Source: Flammeovirgaceae bacterium 311
Lineage (GTDB): Bacteria > Bacteroidota > Bacteroidia > Cytophagales > Cyclobacteriaceae
DNA: 64,000 bases
Reading direction: 5' to 3'
Assembly: GCA_000597885.1 (NCBI GenBank)
Contig: CP004371.1
Location: 6,143,501 to 6,207,500 of the forward strand
Below the pieces are notes generated by a model. It did no database searches, had not been told where the DNA came from, and saw only the letters and a list, made by a program, of their open reading frames with translations. Below, in pieces: positions 28,401 to 35,803 of the stretch. The stretch's first letter is position 1, and each line of letters starts with the position of its first letter. A program made the translations under genes and the position numbers.

Positions 28401-28545
28401 GCTCACCTTCACCAAATATCCTGGAGATCCCGAAATTGCCCGTGATTTTGAAAACCTGCAGGACAGGAACATGAGCCCTAACGTTACTTACCTGACAACC
28501 CCGCAGCAGCGTTCCATTACCCTGGGTGTTAATCTATCTTTTTAA
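25492..28545 (+). CDS. susC: SusC/RagA-family TonB-dependent outer-membrane receptor
   Basis: 1017 residues. A signal peptide ends at SAWAQ (about 25). A CarboxypepD_reg-like domain follows (GRSVSGTVTSSTGDEPLPGV), then the TonB-box/plug region with the family motif EVVVVGYGVQEKREVTGS and PLYVVDGVP, and then a 22-strand barrel ending in SITLGVNLSF with the C-terminal aromatic. It imports oligosaccharides bound by SusD across the outer membrane using TonB energy. It starts the structural part of the locus, with SusD 12 bp downstream. The neighbours point to malto-oligosaccharides as substrate. Confidence 0.97.
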   Translation: MNKIFTRHALLLWLFVMFGALSAWAQGRSVSGTVTSSTGDEPLPGVAIRVQGTTTGTVTDLDGRYQIQVPSDAAVLVFSYVGFNTQEITVGNRTTINIKLAEDVETLGEVVVVGYGVQEKREVTGSIARVDGDRIAEMPTPSFEAALQGRAAGVQVIQGSGLAGSGSVIKIRGTSAISASGDPLYVVDGVPITQDNFLGGNRGAMNQNPLATINPEDIESVEILKDAGAAAIYGSRGANGVILVTTKRGKSKKGTLNFSTDHGFSGPAVKQEFLNTAELIQLRQEAWENDGNTGPVWLPGFTTAESSSEARAQAIQQALQTNTDWWDETTRTGYLQEYNLSYSKANERLSTFISGSYSDNESFLKGNSYERLSGRVNLDANLAKNFKVTLSSSVSRGINNRVDAAWSGGLGQAMSTALPYYPIYNQDGTFFNDGSNPVRTRELLDWRVRDLRTISNLTLTYTPIKNLNIRAVGGYDYLDSNDDTFSPAELNGSANNNANRYKVWTENYTLSLQADYQLQLENSKLTLLGGTEYQDKTNNFRDFSVVGIENPIYDYEDAEDAGLNQNRQDIDIIRFFSYFGRATYSIKDRYILQGIARVDASSTFGPDNQTGFFPSVSAAWIVSEEGFMQNISQVSMLKLRGSYGLIGTPPGATNLYRGTYIVEGNNPYAGSDVIYPERLPNPGLKWQTTYNTDLGLEFGLFGNRITGELAYYNRLTQDVLVNRANPPSTGFGTYWDNVGEIRNTGVEFEFSSKNLVGNFSWTTNFNIAHNNNEVLSLGDLTPDAAGGGTNDTRVVVGYPVGANYLVRFSGVDPADGLPIWLDAEGYQTKEFSLDHRVIVGDVLPDFTGGISNTFGYGGFDLSFLFTFTKGGNIYDGSAKRQLGKVTDWNMRSEIADRWTGPGDTDAKFPRLTLQNYPGLPDEWQYNSTLFLHDASFLRLRNLSIGYNLPASAAAKIRASTARVSLSAMNLLTFTKYPGDPEIARDFENLQDRNMSPNVTYLTTPQQRSITLGVNLSF

Positions 28546-28557
28546 ATCAGCATATCC

Positions 28558-29946
28558 ATGAACAATAAAATATATAAACTATTGCTGGGAATGGCGCTGC
28601 TGGCGGGCACTACAGCATGTGAGCCAGATCTTACCGTTCCCCTGAGAGGTGAAATTACTGATGAGCAGGCTCTCTCTGACCCGGCTGCCCTGCGTAAAAC
28701 GCTGAATGGTATTTACCAGCTGCTGGGCAACGACAGAACCTATGGTGGCAGGTTTCAGATTGCCAACGACCTTTTAGGGGATGATATCAATGGTTCTTCC
28801 CTAACGGGTGATTATGGCTCTGTTTATACCAGAACCACTACCATTTTTGGAGATGTAAAAAATCAGCTCTACAGCGAGCCTTATATTGCCATTTACAGGG
28901 CCAATGTGGTGCTGGAAAATCTCCAGGTAGTGACCAACCAACAGGAGCGGGCAATTCTGGAAGGCGAAGCCAAGTTCTTACGTGCCATATCGCACTTTGC
29001 TGTGGCCAGGCTTTTTGCTCAGCCTTATGTATCCGGACAGGCAAATACGCAGCCTGGAATTCCAATCCGTACCTCCACAGAATCTTCTGCAGCGGTTCGT
29101 GCAAGTGTTGGGGAGGTATATGAGCAGATTATAAGCGACCTGCAGGATGCAGCAGATCTGTTGCCGGCACAAAATGCGCCTTTTGCTACAGAATGGGCTG
29201 CCAAGGGTGTTCTGGCGAGGGTTTATTTCCAGATGAACGACTTCCAGAATGCCTATACCTACGCCAATGATGTGATTGAGAACAGCCAGTTCGAATTTAA
29301 CCCCAGCAGTGAAGAGTTTCTGCTGCGGTTTTCTCAGGAGGAATCTTCTGAAAGCATCCTGTCTATTGTCAACGATGAACGCAATACCAACATTGGTGCC
29401 GAATTCAGAAATCAGTACAGGTCTGATGTTGCCATTCCTAACCTGAGAGTTGCTCCCGCTTTGTTCAATCTTGCTTCTGCTAATTCCGCAGACGCAAGAA
29501 ATGCCTGGTACGACAATGAAACCTATCCAGGCAACATTGTACTCACCAAGTTTAACAGAGACTTCTTTAGCGTACCCCTGGTGCACATCACAGAGCTGAA
29601 GCTAATCCGTGCAGAATCTGCAGCCGAGCTCAATCAAAATCTGGAGGTGGCTATTGCTGATATCAACGACATTATCAGAAGAGCCTACGGAGAGAACAGC
29701 ACACGCCTGTTGCCCGACAATGCAGCTGCGGCTGTAATCAAACAACGTGTACGGGAGGAAAGAAGGCTGGAATTGGTAGGCGAAGGCGACAGAGGCCAGG
29801 AACTGAAAAGAAGAGGTGCACTGGGCGAGAACATTGTTGTACGTGGTGCTCCTTATGATTGTCCCGGCGCTGTGCTTCAGTTTCCACAAGGCGAGATTGC
29901 CAATAGCCCGGGTTTTGTAAAAAATATTGAAAGTGGCTGTAATTAA
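28558..29946 (+). CDS. susD: SusD/RagB-family glycan-binding lipoprotein
   Basis: 462 residues. The lipoprotein signal ends at LLAGTTAC with Cys21. The N-terminal SusD-like segment (LSDPAALRKTLNGIYQLLG) and helical TPR-like body (KFLRAISHFAVARLFAQPY) are typical, as is the C-terminal RREERRLELVGEGDRGQELKR signature (here VREERRLELVGEGDRG). It forms the lid on SusC at the cell surface and binds glycan. It is 12 bp after susC and 10 bp before the small lipoprotein gene. Confidence 0.96.
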   Translation: MNNKIYKLLLGMALLAGTTACEPDLTVPLRGEITDEQALSDPAALRKTLNGIYQLLGNDRTYGGRFQIANDLLGDDINGSSLTGDYGSVYTRTTTIFGDVKNQLYSEPYIAIYRANVVLENLQVVTNQQERAILEGEAKFLRAISHFAVARLFAQPYVSGQANTQPGIPIRTSTESSAAVRASVGEVYEQIISDLQDAADLLPAQNAPFATEWAAKGVLARVYFQMNDFQNAYTYANDVIENSQFEFNPSSEEFLLRFSQEESSESILSIVNDERNTNIGAEFRNQYRSDVAIPNLRVAPALFNLASANSADARNAWYDNETYPGNIVLTKFNRDFFSVPLVHITELKLIRAESAAELNQNLEVAIADINDIIRRAYGENSTRLLPDNAAAAVIKQRVREERRLELVGEGDRGQELKRRGALGENIVVRGAPYDCPGAVLQFPQGEIANSPGFVKNIESGCN

Positions 29947-29956
29947 TGCTAATACT

Positions 29957-30475
29957 ATGAAATCAACTATAAAAATACTCTATGGCATGGGGCTGATGCT
30001 CTTAGCCTTTGCCTGTTCACCAGACGAGCCAGGACCTATTGGCGAGCCTGCAAATAAAGTTAATCAGATCAGGGGTACCTGGGAAATCAGCAGGGTGGTG
30101 CAGGTAGATCTTGCCGCCGAGCAAAAAGGGTTCCCCACCATTGCAAGAACCAAAGATATCACCAATGCTTTGCCAGGCATGTCTTATGCAGGCGCAACGT
30201 TCAGGTTCGATGCTACTGCGAATGGTCCCGGCTCCTTCGATATCGATAAGGGAAATTCTCCCCTTATGCTGCCGGCAACTGGTACCTGGGCTTTCAATGA
30301 CCCGCAGTATCCATCGGCAGTGGTGCTCACTGCCAACGGCAGCAACCACGAGCTTGAGATTGCTTCTTTTGCACAGGCCGAAGCAGGCGTTATCGTATTC
30401 AAAGTGGTGCGATCTGCCCCGGAGCGTGGGCCTTATGTACGCTATGAGTACTACCTAAACAAAGTATCGGAGTAA
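29957..30475 (+). CDS. Small lipoprotein (DUF5004-like) of the starch locus
   Basis: 172 residues from ATG 29957, chosen because it yields a proper lipoprotein signal (MLLAFAC, Cys20); the frame opens at 29927 inside susD. The mature part (NQIRGTWEISRVVQVDL ... GTWAFNDPQYPSAVVL) resembles lipocalin-like DUF5004 proteins common in Bacteroidota glycan loci. It is probably surface-exposed and may assist glycan binding. Its position between susD and the secreted protein gene shows co-transcription. Confidence 0.75.
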   Translation: MKSTIKILYGMGLMLLAFACSPDEPGPIGEPANKVNQIRGTWEISRVVQVDLAAEQKGFPTIARTKDITNALPGMSYAGATFRFDATANGPGSFDIDKGNSPLMLPATGTWAFNDPQYPSAVVLTANGSNHELEIASFAQAEAGVIVFKVVRSAPERGPYVRYEYYLNKVSE

Positions 30476-30487
30476 ACCACAGCCATC

Positions 30488-31282
30488 ATGAGAAAAATAT
30501 TATATACCATTATTCCGCTACTCTTTTTTGGAATAGTAGCGCATAGCCAGACAGTTACCATCTCTCCCAGGAATTTCACTGCAGTGGATGAAATTACCAT
30601 TACGGTTGATGTAACGGGCAACACTGCACTGGAGAACCTTACGACCGATGCCTATCTGTGGCTCTGGGTGCCGGGTGGGCCGGGTGCTCCCTCTAATGTT
30701 AGTCCTGCTGCCAGTAACGCTAATGCTACTGCACAGGCTAAGTTCACAAAGGTAGAAGGAGAAGAAAATCTGTACACCATAACCCTGGTGCCGGCAACCT
30801 TTATTGGTGCTTCGCCGGCAGAAATTACTCAGCTTGGGGTAATTCTGAAGGGAAATGACTGGAGCAACGGACAAACCGCAGATGCGCTTTTTGATGTAGA
30901 TCCGCTGGAATTTGTGGACCGTGTAAATCGCACCTTCCCCGATGATTTTGTACCGGAAGATGTGGTGACTATTTTCTTCAACCAGGCGCTGGCCGATGCT
31001 GGTCCTATCCAGGATATCGAGCAAATCTACGCGACCATTACGGCTACAGGCGTTGACGAAAGTGGTACTGAAGTAGCTGATATCCCTCTGAAAAACCAGT
31101 ATGCGGAAGCGCTGCAGATGAAGCACGAAGTAGCACAGATCTATTCGACCTCTATTTTGCCCGCTGTTTATTTTGAAGTACCGGCAGGGGTAAGACTTAC
31201 GGCCATCAGCTACAGTTTCCACAACCAGGACGGCAGCATCACCACCCCAACCTTTACAGATGAATTTCTAACCCAGGAGTAA
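30488..31282 (+). CDS. Secreted beta-rich protein of the starch locus
   Basis: 264 residues with a signal peptide (MRKILYTIIPLLFFGIVAHS). The mature N-terminus (VTISPRNFTAVDEITITVDV ... LYTITLVPATFIGASPAEI) is similar in pattern to the N-terminal module of the large GH13 at 37736 (RIEPADAEADDEIKIIFN ... DLWEITLSP), so both share a glycan-locus beta-sandwich domain. The C-terminal half has no motif I recognise. A glycan-binding or scaffold role is inferred from context. Confidence 0.7.
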   Translation: MRKILYTIIPLLFFGIVAHSQTVTISPRNFTAVDEITITVDVTGNTALENLTTDAYLWLWVPGGPGAPSNVSPAASNANATAQAKFTKVEGEENLYTITLVPATFIGASPAEITQLGVILKGNDWSNGQTADALFDVDPLEFVDRVNRTFPDDFVPEDVVTIFFNQALADAGPIQDIEQIYATITATGVDESGTEVADIPLKNQYAEALQMKHEVAQIYSTSILPAVYFEVPAGVRLTAISYSFHNQDGSITTPTFTDEFLTQE

Positions 31283-31285
31283 CAC

Positions 31286-32887
31286 ATGAAAGTAATAAAT
31301 TTACCTAAAATACTGGCTTTGTTCTTTGCTGTTACGGCTTTTGTTGCCTGCGAAGACGACGCCTACGAATTTGAGCCCAGGGGTGAAGCCGTAACTGCAA
31401 GCGGCTTAGTTTCTCCCATCAACAGGTCTGCAATTGTGCTGAATTCCGGTACGCCCGATGAAACGGTTACCATCCGCTGGAATGCCGCCAAAACAGGTCT
31501 GGGTACTGCACCTGCCTATACTTTTATTGCTGCCGACAGGAACAGTGGTTCTCTGGAGAATCCGGAAATCGAGATTCCGGCAGATAATGAGGGCAAAGCC
31601 ACTACACTAACTGTAACTCAGGGCCAGCTGGATGCCGCTCTGGCCAATGCAGGTTATGGTGCCGGCGAAATGGCAGAGTTACTCTGGAGCGTACGGACCA
31701 CTGTTCCCACAAATACCGCAGTTGCAGATCCGTTCGAAATCGATATTAAGCGCTTTGGTGTTGGTATTAGCAGCATTAACCTGCTTGCTCCCCAAAGCTG
31801 GGCAGAGCTGATGCTTACGGCTGGACAGGCAGATGAGGCAATTACCATTCAGTGGGAAGCAGCTGATGTAGTGAATGCTGACGCGGTTACTTATGAATGG
31901 CAGGCGGTACGCCGGGGAGAAAGCTTCGATGAGCCTCTGATAGCGCTGCCCTCTGACGAAAACGGAACTGCTAACCAGCTTACCCTTACTCAGCAGCAGC
32001 TTGACGATCTGCTGGCAGAACTTGGCTATTCTGAAAGTGAGCAGGCAGACCTGGAGTGGCGTGTAAAAGCTACGGCCGATGATTTTGTGAGCTATTCTGC
32101 AAAAACATTCAAGCTTTCTGTTACCAGAATGGGAGGGGTGCTGTACCGGATTTACCTTGCGCAGCCGGTGCCTGCCGGATACAATGTATTCATTGCTGGC
32201 GAAATGGGCTATTTTACCGGTGGAGACTGGCAGGAACCTGGCTCGAACCCTGCCCTGATGCTGGAGATGGAAAGTGAACTGGTATACGCCATCACGCTTC
32301 CTTTCCCTGCAGCAGACAGGAACATTGCGCATAAATTCTTCATTGTTCCGGAAGGTGGCACCAGCTGGAGTCATGGCGAACAGGTAGTAGATCCGGCATC
32401 GGGCAACTGCAACAATGGAGATAACAGGTCTTTACAATATTCCGGGGGTATCGAACAAGCCTCTGCCTTAGTTGCTAAGTGGGAGAATATTGAGGCTTCG
32501 GCCTGTCCTGAGCATATTACCTTTACCGTTACTGTTCCTCAGAACACCCCTGTAGGCCAGGATGTATATCTGGCAGGCAGCTTCGATCAGGTAAGACCTG
32601 AGCTGGGTGCGTGGAACCAGCCAGGTACTAACCCTGCGCTTAAAATGAGGAAAACAGGAGACTTTACCTATTCACTGACCATACCTGCTGCAGCTGCTAC
32701 CGGTAATTCTTTTGAATATAAGTACTTCCTGGCTACTGCCACCGCTCCAAACTGGGGTTATGGTGAGCAGCGGGTTAATGCCACCAACAATGGATGTGAA
32801 GGCAGGGATAACAGATCAGCAACCTTTAACCAGAGCAAAGTGGTAGAAGACGAAGTTCTGGTTTGGGAAGGTTATTGCCCTTACTAA
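31286..32887 (+). CDS. SusE/SusF-like starch-binding outer-membrane lipoprotein with duplicated modules
   Basis: 533 residues. The lipoprotein signal has Cys22 (AVTAFVAC). Two consecutive SusE-type domains (about 40-155 and 160-275) share TIxWxAA, PxDxxGxAxxLTxTQxQLD and ExAxLxWxV patterns. Two C-terminal starch-binding-like modules (about 285-400 and 410-530) follow, each with NVFIAGEMGYF/DVYLAGSFDQV, EPGSNPAL/QPGTNPAL, WSHGEQ/WGYGEQ and CNNGDNRS/CEGRDNRS. It holds starch at the surface for the SusCD pair. It follows the secreted protein gene by 3 bp, and a hairpin lies after it. Confidence 0.88.
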   Translation: MKVINLPKILALFFAVTAFVACEDDAYEFEPRGEAVTASGLVSPINRSAIVLNSGTPDETVTIRWNAAKTGLGTAPAYTFIAADRNSGSLENPEIEIPADNEGKATTLTVTQGQLDAALANAGYGAGEMAELLWSVRTTVPTNTAVADPFEIDIKRFGVGISSINLLAPQSWAELMLTAGQADEAITIQWEAADVVNADAVTYEWQAVRRGESFDEPLIALPSDENGTANQLTLTQQQLDDLLAELGYSESEQADLEWRVKATADDFVSYSAKTFKLSVTRMGGVLYRIYLAQPVPAGYNVFIAGEMGYFTGGDWQEPGSNPALMLEMESELVYAITLPFPAADRNIAHKFFIVPEGGTSWSHGEQVVDPASGNCNNGDNRSLQYSGGIEQASALVAKWENIEASACPEHITFTVTVPQNTPVGQDVYLAGSFDQVRPELGAWNQPGTNPALKMRKTGDFTYSLTIPAAAATGNSFEYKYFLATATAPNWGYGEQRVNATNNGCEGRDNRSATFNQSKVVEDEVLVWEGYCPY

Positions 32888-32938
32888 TCTATTGCTAAAG
32901 GCATTTACAGGCAACAGTATTTCATAAGCTGAAACAGC

Positions 32939-32972
32939 TACAGGAGGAGCTTTCACGCAGGCTCCTCCTGTA
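32939..32972 (+). other. Intra-operon hairpin without U tract
   Basis: A 12-bp perfect stem (TACAGGAGGAGC / GCTCCTCCTGTA) with a 10-nt loop lies 50 bp past the SusE/F gene. There is no T run, so it may be a processing or mRNA-stability element, or a weak attenuator, rather than a full terminator. The rest of the 213-bp gap before GH31 shows no gene. Confidence 0.55.
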
Positions 32973-33100
32973 AATACTGACTTGTAAAACACCATCATAA
33001 CTAACCAGCACTGTGTTGTCTGACACACCTCATCACTAACACCTTCAGAGAGCAACAAATACCTAAAACAAGAAGAAGCTTATCAGATCATCATCCTAAA

Positions 33101-35569
33101 ATGACAAGATTTTATAAATTATATAGCGTGTTATTGCTTTGCAGCTGCTTTACACTATCAGTATGGGCGCAGCAGGAGGGGCCTGTAAAAAATGGGGGCA
33201 ACGTAAATGCTGTACAGGCAGAGGGGCAGCGTATTTCTTTTACTACAGACGGAGGTATTTTTATTGAATTATCTGTATACAGCCCTTCCATCATCAGGGT
33301 AAGAATGGATCGGCAGGCACTAAACGAGGATTTCTCCTATGCAGTAGTTGCTGAACCACAACAAACAAGGGTAAACGTAAGCCAGAATGATCAGCAGCTA
33401 ACAATCCGGACTGATTCCCTGCAGGTAAGGGTACAGAAAAACCCTTTTTCTATTGGCTTCTTTACCCCCGATGGCCGGGTGATCAACGAAGATGAGCAGG
33501 GGCTCGCTACCTCATGGATTGGTGAGGAAGTAAACACCTATAAAAAAATGCAGGAGGGTGAGCGCTTTATTGGCCTGGGCGAAAAAACAGGTGGCCTTAA
33601 CAGAAGAGGCAGCGCCTACACCAACTGGAATACCGATGCCTTCGGGTACGGTACCGGCCAGGATCCGATCTATTCAACCATTCCCTTCTACATAGGCATA
33701 CATGGCGGACTGAACTATGGGATTTTCCTTGATAATACCTACCGGACCAATTTTAACTTTGGCGCCAGCAACGACCGCTTTTCTTCCTTTGGGGCTGAGG
33801 GCGGCGAAATGGACTACTACTTTATTTACCATACCCGCCTGGCCGATATCATTACCTCATACACAGCCCTGACCGGTCGTATGCCGATGCCTCCGCTCTG
33901 GAGCCTGGGTTACCAGCAAAACCGTTACTCTTACTATCCCGAAACTGAGGTGATGCGTATTGCGCAAACCCTGCGGGAGAAAAAAATACCAGCCGATGGT
34001 ATTACCCTCGATATCCACTACATGGATGCCTATAAACTTTTTACCTGGGACGACAACCGTTTTCCCGACCCGGTAAAAATGAATAACAGGCTGGAGGAAA
34101 TGGGTTTTAAGACTACTGTTATCGTAGATCCGGGCATCAAGATAGAGGAAGGTTATGCCGCCTACGAAAGCGGTAAGAAAGCCGGAATTTTCCTGAAGTA
34201 CCCCGATGGTCAGCTGTACGCCGGCCAGGTCTGGCCAGGCTGGACTCATTTTCCCGATTTTACCAGTGAGGCAGGCCGTGCCTGGTGGCGGGAACAGGTA
34301 AAGCAGTTTGCCGATCAGGGCATTGATGGGCTCTGGAACGACATGAACGAAATTGCCACCTGGGGCCAGGCAATGCCCAGCAATGTACTGTTTGATTACG
34401 ACGGGCACCTGACCACCCACAAGGAAGGCCGGAATGTGTATGGACTGCAAATGACCCGCGCCAGCTACAATGGTGCCCGCGAGGCCATGAACAAACGTCC
34501 TTTCCTGCTCACCCGCGCCGGTTTTGCAGGTATGCAGCGCTATACCGCCAAATGGACCGGCGATAACCGCTCCGAAGACAGCCATATGCTGCTGGGCATA
34601 CGCCTGCTGAATAGCCTGGGCGTTAGTGGCGTTTCTTTTACAGGGATGGATATTGGAGGCTTTACCGGTAATCCATCTGTGGGCCTCTATGCCCGCTGGA
34701 TTCAACTGGGAGCTTTTACGCCCTATTTCAGAAATCATACTGCTGTAAATACCAAATCATCTGAGCCATGGGCTTATGGCGAAGAAGTAACAGAAATAGC
34801 CCGCAATTTTATCAACCTGCGTTATAGGCTGCTGCCTTATCTGTATTCCGGTTTTCATGAGTCTGCCCAAACAGGTATGCCCGTAATGCGTACACTGGCC
34901 ATCGATTATACACACGAGCCACAGGTATACAGCAGCGAATTTGAGAATCAGTATTTCTTTGGCGAAGCCTTTATGGTAGCACCCTTCGAGAGCACCACTA
35001 AATTTGGCAAGATCTACTTTCCAAAGGGCAAATGGTACGACCTCTACACCGGCACCGTAGAGCAGGGCGGACAGGAAAAAATTCATCAGCTGGCCTACAA
35101 CAAGCTGCCGGTTTATGTAAAGGAGAGCAGCATCATCCCTATGCAATCGCTGATTCAGTCAACTTCAGAAACACCTACAGATACCCTTACGATCCATGTT
35201 TACGAGGGGAGCATAGCAAACCAGTTTGTGTATTATGAGGACGATGGCGAATCTTTTGATTATGAAAACGGGGGCTTTTACCGGAGGCTGATCAGCTACG
35301 ATCCCCGCAAAAAGTCAATCAGTTTTGGAGAAGCAGAGGGCTCCTACAAATCTAAATTTAACCACATAAAAGTGGTGATGCATGGATTTGGAGAAGGCGG
35401 CCGATGGAGGCTGAATGGTAAAGCAGCAAGGCTTATGAGTAGTTTTGTTTCCTTCATAGATCCGATATCACGCTTTGATCCGCAAGGGGTCTCAAATCCG
35501 GTAGAAGGATATAATGTGAAAAGTATTGTGATCAGGAATGAGAACGGCAGGTTCTCTTTAACCTATTAA
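33101..35569 (+). CDS. GH31 alpha-glucosidase, secreted
   Basis: 822 residues with a signal peptide ending at SVWAQ. The N-terminal beta-sandwich (about 40-230) leads to the barrel beginning MPPLWSLGYQQNRYSYYPE. The catalytic nucleophile is Asp414 in DGLWNDMNEIA and the acid/base is Asp488 in KWTGDNRSED. GVSFTGMDIGGFTGNPS and FTPYFRNHT are further family blocks. It releases glucose from non-reducing ends of malto-oligosaccharides. It appears to replace the GH97 SusB of the Bacteroides starch system. It is preceded by a 213-bp gap with a hairpin and followed by a terminator-like stem. Confidence 0.95.
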   Translation: MTRFYKLYSVLLLCSCFTLSVWAQQEGPVKNGGNVNAVQAEGQRISFTTDGGIFIELSVYSPSIIRVRMDRQALNEDFSYAVVAEPQQTRVNVSQNDQQLTIRTDSLQVRVQKNPFSIGFFTPDGRVINEDEQGLATSWIGEEVNTYKKMQEGERFIGLGEKTGGLNRRGSAYTNWNTDAFGYGTGQDPIYSTIPFYIGIHGGLNYGIFLDNTYRTNFNFGASNDRFSSFGAEGGEMDYYFIYHTRLADIITSYTALTGRMPMPPLWSLGYQQNRYSYYPETEVMRIAQTLREKKIPADGITLDIHYMDAYKLFTWDDNRFPDPVKMNNRLEEMGFKTTVIVDPGIKIEEGYAAYESGKKAGIFLKYPDGQLYAGQVWPGWTHFPDFTSEAGRAWWREQVKQFADQGIDGLWNDMNEIATWGQAMPSNVLFDYDGHLTTHKEGRNVYGLQMTRASYNGAREAMNKRPFLLTRAGFAGMQRYTAKWTGDNRSEDSHMLLGIRLLNSLGVSGVSFTGMDIGGFTGNPSVGLYARWIQLGAFTPYFRNHTAVNTKSSEPWAYGEEVTEIARNFINLRYRLLPYLYSGFHESAQTGMPVMRTLAIDYTHEPQVYSSEFENQYFFGEAFMVAPFESTTKFGKIYFPKGKWYDLYTGTVEQGGQEKIHQLAYNKLPVYVKESSIIPMQSLIQSTSETPTDTLTIHVYEGSIANQFVYYEDDGESFDYENGGFYRRLISYDPRKKSISFGEAEGSYKSKFNHIKVVMHGFGEGGRWRLNGKAARLMSSFVSFIDPISRFDPQGVSNPVEGYNVKSIVIRNENGRFSLTY

Positions 35570-35589
35570 ATGTTGAGTTGGTGAGGTTT

Positions 35590-35645
35590 AGAGCATCCGG
35601 TGGTTTGTGGTTGGTTTCCAAAATCCGGATGCTCTTCCTTTTCTC
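35590..35645 (+). terminator. Terminator-like hairpin between GH31 and GH13 genes
   Basis: The 11-bp stem AGAGCATCCGG / CCGGATGCTCT with a 24-nt loop is followed by a pyrimidine-rich tail (TCCTTTTCTCTTTT). It probably terminates or attenuates the upstream operon; the next gene starts about 160 bp later. The remainder of the gap shows nothing else. Confidence 0.7.
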
Positions 35646-35803
35646 TTTTATCAGGGGATGATGTGATTTGTTCATAGTGATCATCTCCACAGCCGATTGA
35701 TGATAATAAAACAATAGTCTTCTTCTGATAGGGACTGCTATTGGAAATCAGGCTTCAGCAGGTTTTCAGTAGCAGGCCATTAGATTTCAGGATCGAAATA
35801 TAA

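Noticed and set aside
30518..31222. Antisense open frame (234 codons) opposite the secreted protein of the starch locus
   Set aside because: The plus frame has a signal peptide and fits the operon spacing; the minus frame has no support.
33857..34738. Antisense open frame (293 codons) across the GH31 gene
   Set aside because: Opposite to catalytic-domain coding sequence with both GH31 Asp residues; no domain of its own.
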